A DNA stretch of 64,000 nucleotides from Skeletonema tropicum. Its lineage: Eukaryota; Bacillariophyta; Thalassiosirophyceae; Thalassiosirales; Thalassiosiraceae. The notes under the pieces are model-generated. The model was not told where the DNA came from and did no database searches. It saw only the letters and a program-made list of their open reading frames with translations. The DNA lies in assembly GCA_037178625.1 (NCBI GenBank), contig CM074130.1, positions 1,984,001 through 2,048,000 on the forward strand. The letters are read 5' to 3'. The position numbers and the translations under genes were made by a program. This document shows, piece by piece, positions 1-8,691 of this stretch (its first letter is position 1; each line of letters opens with the position of its first letter).

Positions 1-281
1 ACTCCGCTCTACGTAGGAATCAATAGTTTATGATTTGAACTGGGCACAGCTCAAAGCCAATTTCCTTGGCACCATGATTTCAAAAATATCACGTGATTCA
101 AATGGCTGTCTTTGCCTCTTCCTCTTGCACCTCGCGTTGAACTAACACGCACAATGGGCAAAGGCAGCCGATGAACAGCGCCTGAGAGATGGGCCACTTA
201 TCATTCTTTACAGCCGTATATGTGGGAGGCGGTGCAATAGCATCAATTATTGACGGAGAAGACGACACATCCGCGCTGAGT

Positions 282-1266
282 ATGGTGGCACGGCCGCAGC
301 GCCGTCGGCGACCAAACACCACCGGTGCGAGCAGCAGATTCTCGATCCTTGCCGTGGTTGCGATCCTACTCTGTATGTCGGTATTTGCTTCGGCCCAAGA
401 TGTGTGCAACTGCAGCCCTATTGAATACACATTTGAGCTGAAATTGGATGCCATCACGTGCCCGGATCCTGCTGATTCCATCACCCCAGGCGATGCTGTG
501 GCTTATTTTGGTCCAGGTGTGAAAGGGTACACCTGCCAGGCTGAAACTGGTCTACCTGTCAAAATTACGGAGGCCTTTTTCATACCACAAGACCAGGGTG
601 GAAACCCGATTGATAATCAAAAGAAATCATCGTTAGAACTGATAGATGGCGACAAACTCATATTCACTTCTCCACCAACTATCCCGCCAATTGTGGGTCG
701 GGTGACGCTGATTCTAAAAGGCGTGGACGTGAACGGTGTAGGTGTCGAGAATAGGTGGACAATTCAGTTTACAAATGAATGCGGACAGCTCGCCTTGACA
801 GAAGGGACAGATTTTGGTTTAGTCCTCTTTGTAAGTCACTTTGTGCAAATTATATCTGATATCTAGTTTTGGAAAATCACTAACAACTTTTCACTCTGTC
901 TGCTGCTACTTCTTCATCTCCTGGTAGAGAAATCTTGTCAGTCCCTCGAAAAAGGTATGCCCCAGAGAAGATCCAACACCTCCACCTACACCTTCATCTC
1001 CACCCATACCTGTTAAATCATTCTCTTACTCTTACTCTTACGTCAGAGCCGTCTCGAAGGCTGGCAAGGGAACTAGCAAGTCAGGAAAGAGTGTGAATAG
1101 TAAATATGGTGGATATAGTGGTAAGAGTAGTAAGGGTAAGGGCTCAAAGCGCATCCTGCGAGCAGAGAGTTCAGAGCACGCAAGTCTTCTGAAGGATCAA
1201 AGTGTGGAGAAAGAAGGCCAAACCCATGAGGAACTTCCCCTGCGCCGTCGTAGACTTCATGGGTAA
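282..1266 (+). CDS. Secreted protein with Lys/Ser/Gly-rich, RXL-containing tail (two exons)
   Basis: Model join(282..830, 928..1266), about 295 aa. The donor GTAAGT follows a phase-0 codon at 830. The acceptor TAG at 927 keeps the frame open to TAA at 1264-1266. An in-frame ATG at 189 exists, but the hydrophobic signal peptide (FSILAVVAILLCMSVFASA) sits just downstream of 282, so 282 is preferred. The mature N-terminal part has scattered Cys and beta-rich sequence that I do not recognise. Exon 2 encodes a Pro/Thr-rich hinge, a (SY)3 run, then a Lys/Ser/Gly-rich segment (KSGKSVNSKYGGYSGKSSKG) followed by SKRILRAE. In diatoms, Lys/Ser-rich secreted proteins with RXL cleavage motifs include silica- and cell-wall-associated proteins (family knowledge). 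A cell-wall role here is inference from composition only. Function otherwise unknown. Confidence 0.62.
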
Positions 1267-2218
1267 TTATGTTGTAACAAGCTTCAAAGGATTTCTTTAT
1301 GGTAGAGACTACCAACCCTTTGAAGAATCTGTATAGATGTGTAGGGCTATCGTGCTCTGTGATTTTTTCACGAGTCATGATATACCTTTGTTTTTGTTTG
1401 GTGTTAACTGAATGAGCTGTGGCAAGTCTGTAGGTGTTCGCTGTAGAGTAACTATTTATGAAAACTGCCATCACAATTTGGAACAAATTCTGTCTAGTCG
1501 CATGAACTTCCCCACTATCTCTAGCGAATAATTCTTGTATCATCTTGTGTTGATGGTCTCACTACGCTCTCCTCTTCTGCAAAGGAGTCGACCATGGGAA
1601 GCAACTATCCTTCCACCCATCGGTCCGAAGTAGACACCTCATGACTCGATTGGAAGTACTCATAACTTCTACTCATGTCCGGAGTCCGGAGCAAAGCAAA
1701 GAGGCGACACGCGGCAACAGTTTGAATTTGAGAAATGGAAGAGCTAAATGCCTCATTGCCTTCTGAAATGAAAAATTCCCTTTCTCAAGGACTTCAAACA
1801 CGACCAATTAGGGGTTGATCTAGGGGGCATGCTCACACAATTTCTTTTACTGTAATTTCATTCCACAATAGTCTCCTCAAATGTGGGAACTCCTCCCAAA
1901 AATCCCCTACAAAAATCCTTTTGAGAAGGCCACTAAAACAAGCCGCCAGCTAGCGTCGGCCAACGCATCCTCAATCCTCACACTCGCACTCGCTATCCTG
2001 GCCTCTCCGACTGCAGATTTCGTTCAATGTTCAAACGTGTCACCCCCCACAGTTGAAAGAAGAACCCATCGCAACAAAAGCAGGTGAATAGTGGTTTTAT
2101 CTTGTTCATCAGCCTGGCTTTCACATCTCGGTCGTCTGCAATAGGCAAATTTAATGCACAAGATTTTTTAGGTTCTTCTCAGTATTTAGAACTCCAAGTA
2201 CAACCAAGATAGCGGACG
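1267..2218. other. Intergenic, no supported gene
   Basis: About 950 bp. Open frames here (minus 1073-1543, which overlaps exon 2 of the upstream gene, and plus 1881-2087) show no domain, targeting signal or splice support. I see nothing convincing apart from the likely promoter of the zinc-finger gene at the right edge. Confidence 0.5.
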
Positions 2219-4036
2219 ATGGCTCCAAGGACTAGCTCTTCCTCCTCCTCCGCGAAGCCTAAGCGAGTGCGTAGGAAGTGTACCGCCCCAGGTTGCACCA
2301 ATCGCGTCGTTCAGGGTGGTGTTTGCGTCACACATGGTGCAAAGCGCAAACTGTGCTCATATGACGGGTGTTCGAAAGCTGTGAAACTTGCCGGATTTTG
2401 TTCCACGCATGGCCCAACAAGGTACGTGTTTGTGCGATGCGATTATGGGCATGTTCCGAAATGAATTCTAACATCTGACGTTCATTTTCACAGGAAGAAA
2501 TGTGACTACGTTGACCCATCTTCCGGTGATCCATGTGTCCGCGTTGCCGTCCAGGGAGGACGATGTCTAAGCCACGGAGCACGAAGAAGATTTTGTGCTT
2601 TTCCTGGCAAAGATGTATGCACGAAAAATGCAGTACATGGGGGATACTGCAAGAAGCATCACGATCTGGTTCAAGATGCGAGTGGTATGCTGGTGTTGCA
2701 ATCCTCTTCTCCTTCCACAAAGAATGACAGTGGCGATGGTATCAAAAATAATGCCCTCTGCATGCCCGTCAAGGCATTGGGGGGGAGTGTTATTAGCGGG
2801 GCGTCATCCGTGTCAGATCATTCGATCACATCATCGTCGGCTACTACCGGCATACTGGGGGGAGGAATTGAACAAAAGGAACAGTCCTTGGGATACGAAG
2901 AACAAGTCAAGCCTCGTGCCACTAGCAATCAGAAATCCGCACCAAGAAAGAAGTCTCAGGATAGCAAGTTCCCTACTCCTCAACATAAACGTGGACTGTC
3001 TATCTTTGATGAGATGCCAACTGTTGATGCTATTATTAGCATGGGGGAGAAGCAGCGTGAGCCAACTACAGACGCAGCTGCTGCTGCTGAGGGGATTGCT
3101 TCACTAGCATCACACCACATGAAAGTGAAGCAAGAACCAGAGCAGCCATGTCCTTCGCAACTGCCCTGTTCTGACTCCAACAAGACGCCTAATTCCCTGG
3201 TTACATTTGCAGATGGCACTAGGCTAGCACAAGAGGCGCCGGTAACTGCGCAACCCAGCAGGCAAAAGAACTCAGAAGAAGTTTGCCTCCAAAATCCTTC
3301 GTGTACGTGCGAAGCGTGCCGCTCACCAACCCTTGCCATCTTTGAACAGATGCTTCAGGCATCACACAAACTAGAGCGTGGGGAGATCGCAAACGATAGA
3401 TATGCTGGTTTGTCTCCGCCAAAGCTAAGTCCTTCGAAGAGATACAGTTCCAAATACAACAAGTCAGAGAAGTTTCCCGATGAACAATCTTCTTCGTCGA
3501 CTTCAGTGGGAGGGAAAGTTCGTGCGAACTACTTCGGTGTGACAACATCGTCTATCCCAATCTCGCGGAAGCAAAGTTCAGCCTCCACTGCATTGGCAGC
3601 TGCCGTCGAACTTGCACGTGACGTTGATTATGACGAAACGTCTCACGTGACAAGATCAGTCTCACATGATGTGGACAGTCCACGATCACGACACTACCAT
3701 CATCAATACTACGGTTACCCACCCTCTCACAATTACCATCCGTCACAATATCACCACCATAATCAACATCCTAATCAATACTATTATCACCAGCAGCAGC
3801 CATATCCGCAGCAGCCGTACCCGCATCAGCAGCACTATTACCGTCATTACGAGCCAATGCTGCCCAAGGCTCCTGGCACACCAATCTTGAGTGATGATCC
3901 GAGTGGCGATCCACTTAAAGCTACTCAATCTCCAAGTCAATTGAGGAGGAAAAAAAGGAAGCAACAGAAACATCTGTTACCAAAGCCAAGAGGGAAAGAA
4001 ATGGAGCATTTGTTCATTCCCAGTGAAGCTAAGTAA
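2219..4036 (+). CDS. WRKY19-like Cys/His zinc-finger protein, putative transcription regulator
   Basis: Model join(2219..2421, 2494..4036), 581 aa. Donor GTACGT and acceptor TTTTCACAG join in phase 2 and keep the zinc-finger repeats in register. After a Ser/Lys-rich start (residues 1-20) come four consecutive Cys/His fingers of the form C-x4..9-C-xn-C-x2..3-H (CTAPGCTN...CVTHG, CSYDGCSK...CSTHG, then two in exon 2 ending CLSHG and CKKHH), residues about 21-120. This is the WRKY19-like finger expanded in oomycetes and other stramenopiles. The rest is low-complexity. It includes a His/Tyr/Gln/Pro-rich stretch (about residues 465-525) and a basic cluster (RRKKRKQQK) near the C-terminus that could serve as a nuclear signal. 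A nuclear DNA- or protein-binding role is inferred. No WRKY domain is present. Confidence 0.85.
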
Positions 4037-4395
4037 ATGCGTCTCTTATTGAGTTTCTTAAGGATCCAAGTCACATCTCCCAGTATCTACTAATCAATTA
4101 TAAGCTATCTTCATTCATATGACATCCCTAACTCCTGTAGAGAGGCCTGTAGAGGGATAGGGCAACTATCAATTATTTTATTTCATCGGATGATGTCAGC
4201 GGAGGTGAGATTCCGGCCAGTTAGACTAGACTCCTCCCTTCGCTGGGTTCTTTGTTCTGCTTGATTTGATCTTGTGCACTTCGCACTTCGCACTTCACAC
4301 TTCACCTACTTTTATTGATATTGATATAATTGATGTAGAGATAACAAACTGCACCTTTGCATGCAAGGCATCTTCCCATTGAATTGTTAGAGGGT
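4037..4395. other. Intergenic with short direct repeats
   Basis: 3'UTR and promoter-sized gap. Around 4277-4305 the motif cacttcgcacttcgcacttc is an 8-9 bp tandem repeat. No gene is visible. Confidence 0.5.
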
Positions 4396-5742
4396 ATGAA
4401 TCGGCAGCAATATCAACATCAACAGCCTCGTGACGATGCGGTGCCGCTTTTTGAAGCGCTTCTCGAATATTACAACGGTCTGCCACCTATCACACGGATT
4501 TGGCTGACATTTTCTCTCGTCACCACCGGCTTGAATTCATTGGATGTGTTTCCTTCTGATAAACTCATTTTTCTTTGGCATCGAGTACAATCACCGAGCT
4601 TCGAATTGTGGAGAATACTCACGAGTTTCTCCTGGGCTGGGCCCGGCACTCTGACTGATTTCCATGTTCTGCTCCTACTGTATTCCATGGCTGTGACTGT
4701 ACCCAGTTATGAAGAAGATCCTCACGATACTGCTCTGATCCAAGTGACGCGACAAGATACCAATGATGGCAATTTAAGAGATCAAATCATAAATAGATGG
4801 GTCAGGAGAAGGCCTCGACATCGGCAATCAGATTGCATTTTTGCATTCTTGTGCTGTTCAATGCTTATTCTGATTACTTACCTCGTAGTCACAGAGACAT
4901 CTATGCTCTTCTTCCTGATGAATGGTATGATTGATCTTCCCAACCCAGTTTTGCTACCAGTGTTCACTCGCACCCTACTCTACGCAATAATCACTCTGCA
5001 TTCACTAAAACATCCAGATCAACAACACAACATAAATTTCTTCCCGGTGCCCGGCAAATATGTGCCAATGTTTCACATTGGGTTTGGTGTCCTTATGGGC
5101 TACAGAATCAACGAAACTGTCCATGGTGTAGTCATTGGAATGATATATGCCTACTTGGTCCGGGAGAATGAATGGATTGCTTCACTTGTTGGAAGAAAAC
5201 GGATTTTATCCACTCCTCTTTGGCTAATTCAGTTCGTCGGTGAAGATGAAGGTGTCATTCAAGAGAATGAAAGTTTTGATCGATATCCTTGCATTCAATT
5301 AGAGCAGGGGGCAAATCCACTTCACCACGCAGCTGCAATTGGCGATACCATCTATATTCAATACAAGATTGATGAAGTCGAATCGCGCCTCGCCAGATCA
5401 AATGTAACAAGCGGTGATACTGCCTCCATAACCGCTCTGTTCCGCCAGAAAGATAGGAACGGCTGGCAACCAATCCATGAAGCTGCACGGTCAGGTAAAA
5501 TTGACGTACTACAATTGCTACTCGAAGTTGATGATGTCTCAGATCAATCTAGTGAAAGTAGGGCTTGGAGGAGAAGGGCTGGAAAGTTGAAAGTTGACGT
5601 CAATGCGAGGACTAATGGTGATAGAGGTGTTACTCCTTTGAGGCTAGTCGAAGACAACCATGGTGTAGATTGCGATTGTGCAGAACTTCTCCGTGAGATT
5701 GGTGCAGTAAGCTTGGGCTTTGGGGATGAAATGAATGAGTAG
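4396..5742 (+). CDS. Derlin (Der1-like) membrane protein with C-terminal ankyrin repeats
   Basis: 448 aa, single exon, starting at the first in-frame ATG (4396); the open frame upstream has only a TTG. The N-terminal half resembles Derlins: a short cytosolic start, YYNGLPPITRIWLTFSLV, then FELWRILTSFSWAGPG, and several hydrophobic segments (about residues 35-55, 90-110, 155-180, 185-205, 225-255). Derlins are rhomboid pseudoproteases of ER-associated degradation. Diatoms also carry a symbiont-derived set in the second-outermost plastid membrane. The loop after the first two segments is unusually long and charged. The C-terminal third (about 310-445) carries ankyrin-type repeats (ANPLHHAAAIGD, GWQPIHEAARSGKIDVLQLLL). 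Ankyrins on a Derlin suggest a cytosolic adaptor surface (inference). No plastid-targeting presequence is visible, so ER location is more likely. Confidence 0.82.
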   Translation: MNRQQYQHQQPRDDAVPLFEALLEYYNGLPPITRIWLTFSLVTTGLNSLDVFPSDKLIFLWHRVQSPSFELWRILTSFSWAGPGTLTDFHVLLLLYSMAVTVPSYEEDPHDTALIQVTRQDTNDGNLRDQIINRWVRRRPRHRQSDCIFAFLCCSMLILITYLVVTETSMLFFLMNGMIDLPNPVLLPVFTRTLLYAIITLHSLKHPDQQHNINFFPVPGKYVPMFHIGFGVLMGYRINETVHGVVIGMIYAYLVRENEWIASLVGRKRILSTPLWLIQFVGEDEGVIQENESFDRYPCIQLEQGANPLHHAAAIGDTIYIQYKIDEVESRLARSNVTSGDTASITALFRQKDRNGWQPIHEAARSGKIDVLQLLLEVDDVSDQSSESRAWRRRAGKLKVDVNARTNGDRGVTPLRLVEDNHGVDCDCAELLREIGAVSLGFGDEMNE

Positions 5743-5820
5743 AGTGATTCATATGGTATCTCTTATTTGCATTGAACATATCAGCTTTCATGACTTCTTC
5801 GGTGATCACAATCATCATAA

Positions 5821-7080
5821 CTAACTTTCAGGAACGCTAGAAACGACAAATGTTTGTCTGCTTCGTCCAGTAATACAACAAACATCCTCTTCTCTCAGAC
5901 AACATGTTGTGCAGCCACTTTCCTGTCCTACATTCTTATCATTAACCAACTCTATCCAGTCGTCACTCATGTGTGGAAAGTATGATACACTTCCAGAAAA
6001 TGTGAACCCTTTCTGACCTCTCCAGTCTTCATAAGTCTCTCGGTTTGGAACTACGGATGGATCATCCCATCCCTTCCATGTGGCTGTTGATACGTCGTCG
6101 CCAGCAACTATTGCACCGGCTGATTTCCCACAATAGACAGCGCCTGATTCACCTGTGCAAGCGTCAATGATTAATTGCGAGTACTCTCCTTTGTCAATAC
6201 AGTGCTGAAGCCAAAAAGTATTCCCACCTTCCACGTAGATGACAGTTGGATTCCACGAAGATAATGCTTCCTTTCCATTTTTCGGGAATTCTGAATTGTC
6301 GGGCCCTTCTGGCTGCTTCAACGAGTCATCGTCCAGATCCAATGTGATTGTTTGGAAAGATAAATTTTCTGAGCTCTCAACATGTAGCATGGTCTTCAAC
6401 AAGTTTAGAACTTGCGTCCTACGCTTCTTGCCGTCTGCTCTGGCCCGTTGACGTTGCTTTCCAGGAGTATTCGAGCTTTGTGGGTTTAAAGCGTACATTG
6501 CTGTTGGTATGTACAATAACTTGACAGTAACTTTATTTGTCTCAGTAGAGATTTGTTGCAAAGCCTCAATCGCCCATGAATCTACTTCCTTTGTCTCAGT
6601 TGGATCAAAAGTTTCAAATGTGAATTCTTTCCCGCTTTCAATCATAGTATCAGCTATCTCTAAATTGTTGAGTTCATCCACATCAGGACCATTACAAGGA
6701 CTGAATTTCACAGAAGTTTCTATCCCATCTTCTTTTTCGACAACGTGGTCCTGCAGCAGCTTGTTGACTATTGAGAACCTAAGAAATGATTTAGCCGCAG
6801 AATTCGGAACGACCCCATCAGTCCAAGATGAAAATAACAATGCATTTGTTGCCCAACGACTGTTGAAAGGTGGAGTGCTGCTAACTTCATTTAAATCCAC
6901 CAAATCAGATGTTGTTTTTTCCGCATATGCAGATTGCAGATGAATTGAACTGCGCTGATGATGCTGCAAATTGTTATTGTTATTATTATTATTGTTGAAA
7001 CTGAAAGCAGCAGCTGGAGAATAAGATAGCAAGGCTGCGTAGAAAAGCAACGTCCTACTCGCGGCGGAGGTCTGCTTCAT
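5821..7080 (-). CDS. Plastid-targeted peptidase S51 (dipeptidase E / cyanophycinase-like)
   Basis: 419 aa, single exon. The N-terminus has a signal peptide ending SPAAA|FSF, the A|F junction expected of diatom plastid import, followed by a poly-Asn run encoded by an AAT/AAC microsatellite. The C-terminal half carries S51 hallmarks: VIYVEGGNTFWL (about residues 277-288) and YCGKSAGAIVAG (about 314-325), where Ser in G-x-S-A-G-A is the expected nucleophile. S51 enzymes cleave Asp-X dipeptides or, in the cyanophycinase branch, beta-Asp-Arg polymers. The substrate here cannot be assigned. The long divergent region (about 50-270) before the core is atypical. The 3' end lies about 80 bp from the convergent Derlin gene. 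Confidence 0.8.
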   Translation of the reverse strand: MKQTSAASRTLLFYAALLSYSPAAAFSFNNNNNNNNNLQHHQRSSIHLQSAYAEKTTSDLVDLNEVSSTPPFNSRWATNALLFSSWTDGVVPNSAAKSFLRFSIVNKLLQDHVVEKEDGIETSVKFSPCNGPDVDELNNLEIADTMIESGKEFTFETFDPTETKEVDSWAIEALQQISTETNKVTVKLLYIPTAMYALNPQSSNTPGKQRQRARADGKKRRTQVLNLLKTMLHVESSENLSFQTITLDLDDDSLKQPEGPDNSEFPKNGKEALSSWNPTVIYVEGGNTFWLQHCIDKGEYSQLIIDACTGESGAVYCGKSAGAIVAGDDVSTATWKGWDDPSVVPNRETYEDWRGQKGFTFSGSVSYFPHMSDDWIELVNDKNVGQESGCTTCCLREEDVCCITGRSRQTFVVSSVPES

Positions 7081-7695
7081 GGTAAGGATCTCGCACCTGC
7101 TTCCTGCTCTATGGTATTATGTCTCTCATTCATATGTTGTGTGCGTGTGCGCGAGGTTGAGGGGTGGGATGAGGTGTGAGGTGTGAGGTGTTTTGTGTTT
7201 TGAGGGACAGTCAGATAATTACAACGGGACGTTCAAGCTTGCTTTCTCTATTGTATCTATTCTTCAGCGTGGGGTACTGGTGTAGGTAGGAGTATTTACC
7301 TACTGACAACTTATTAGGACATAAGTTTGGTACTGACGTCACAACTGACATCACATTGGCATCATCAACCGCCCCATTCTTGATTTAGGGGGCATAAGGG
7401 CATGCTCTTTTCTGTAACATTTTTTGATCTCAAGATGAGCACATTACAATCATTAACTACCCAAATCTATCTTTGAAATGACCACTTAAATGTTGGAGGG
7501 GGTTTTAGAACGCGTTCCCTCATATCCGTAAAAACAAGCCCCCCTTTTTTTAAGATCCTTCACTAGAGCATGATCGCATCCATCAGGGCACTTCGCTTCT
7601 TCACTGCTTCTTGTTGCTCTCGAGTTGATTGAAATTGAAAGATGCCAAGGATGGTGTTCTTCACAGTTTCACCACAACATATCCACTAAACAATC
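7081..7695. other. Divergent intergenic region with GT-rich tract
   Basis: 615 bp between the divergent peptidase and Cys/His-repeat genes. It holds a GT/GGTGTGAG-rich simple-sequence tract near 7135-7200 and poly-pyrimidine stretches. It probably contains both promoters. No other gene is seen. Confidence 0.5.
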
Positions 7696-8215
7696 ATGGT
7701 CCGCATCGCTTCAGCAGCTGCCCTTGTATCCACAGCCGGATATGTCTCCGCTTTCAGCCCTGTGTCACCCTTTACTCGAGGATTGAGCACGGTAACTTCT
7801 GCTGGAAACGGTAGCGTTTCAACACACGGCAGTGGATGTCCCTGCGGATCCTGCTCACAGGCTAATCATGGCGCTTCTTGTAAATGTGCCTCCTGTACAA
7901 GAGTGGCTCATTCGGTGAGATATTGGATGTGTCAATGAATACTTTTCATCTATTGAGCGTTGTGCAACAAAGCACTCACTGCTAATTTTGTATTTGAATG
8001 AACGGGAACCCTGACACCAAAAGGCTCTCTGCGCATGCCCATCATGCGTAGAATCTCACTCCTCCAGTTGCAAATGCCCATCATGCACCAGCGCGCACGC
8101 TGCGAACTGCGCTTGTTCAGCCTGCTCTGATGTTCATTCTGCCTTTTGCAAATGCCCTTCTTGCGCTGGTGCTCATTCCCAAAACTGCGATTGCGTTGTT
8201 TGCAGTGGATTGTAA
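7696..8215 (+). CDS. Small plastid-targeted Cys/His-repeat (CxCxxC) protein
   Basis: Model join(7696..7914, 8024..8215), 136 aa, with a phase-0 intron (GTGAGA ... AAAAG). The leader MVRIASAAALVSTAGYVSA|FSP is a signal peptide with an A|F plastid junction. The mature part is almost wholly seven repeats of about 14 residues with consensus C-x-C-x2-C-x3..4-H-x2..4 (for example CACPSCVESHSSS, CKCPSCTSAHAAN, CACSACSDVHSAF). The regular Cys/His spacing suggests thiolate metal binding (Zn, Cu or Fe-S), like a metallothionein in principle, but I know no named family with this repeat. The intron falls between repeats 2 and 3. The same 19-residue two-repeat module occurs in the plastid S1 protein at 30017-31602. 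Confidence 0.83.
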
Positions 8216-8691
8216 CTAATGAACAATGAGGAAGAATCTTTTAGGAATTTTCTTGAATTTGAAACGAGTAGGTCCATGATAATAGGTGGGGCTGATATCT
8301 TGCGTAATTGAGAAAAAATACTCGTAGGGCTGAAAGATGGAAGTGATTTTTCAGTTATTTAGATTTGGTGGCAAGGGTAAATAAGCTTTGGTGGTGCGTA
8401 ATGGCTAGCAACATAATTGGGTTGCGGATGTAGTAATGTTTTAATAGAGTCGATTTCAGTAAATATGAAATGTGCCTCTTTTGATTCTTCGACAATTAGT
8501 TTGAAATCAATTATTCATTTCAGGCGGAGACAAAACTTGGAAATGGACAAGTCATGAGTGGATGAAAGTCTAATTACTTAAGTTTATCGTAAACTCTAAC
8601 AGGATCAGACGAAGAAGACAAGAGTGCATGAAAGAACAACACCCAGAAGCTAAAGTCGGATTGCGGGTTACTCGAAGAATAAGAGGTCGTT
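8216..8691. other. Convergent intergenic region
   Basis: AT-rich 3' flanks of two convergent genes. No gene, repeat or structured element is recognised. Confidence 0.5.

Noticed and set aside
1073..1543. Minus-strand open frame of 156 codons
   Set aside because: Overlaps exon 2 of the secreted Lys/Ser-tail gene on the other strand. No domain, composition normal for antisense.
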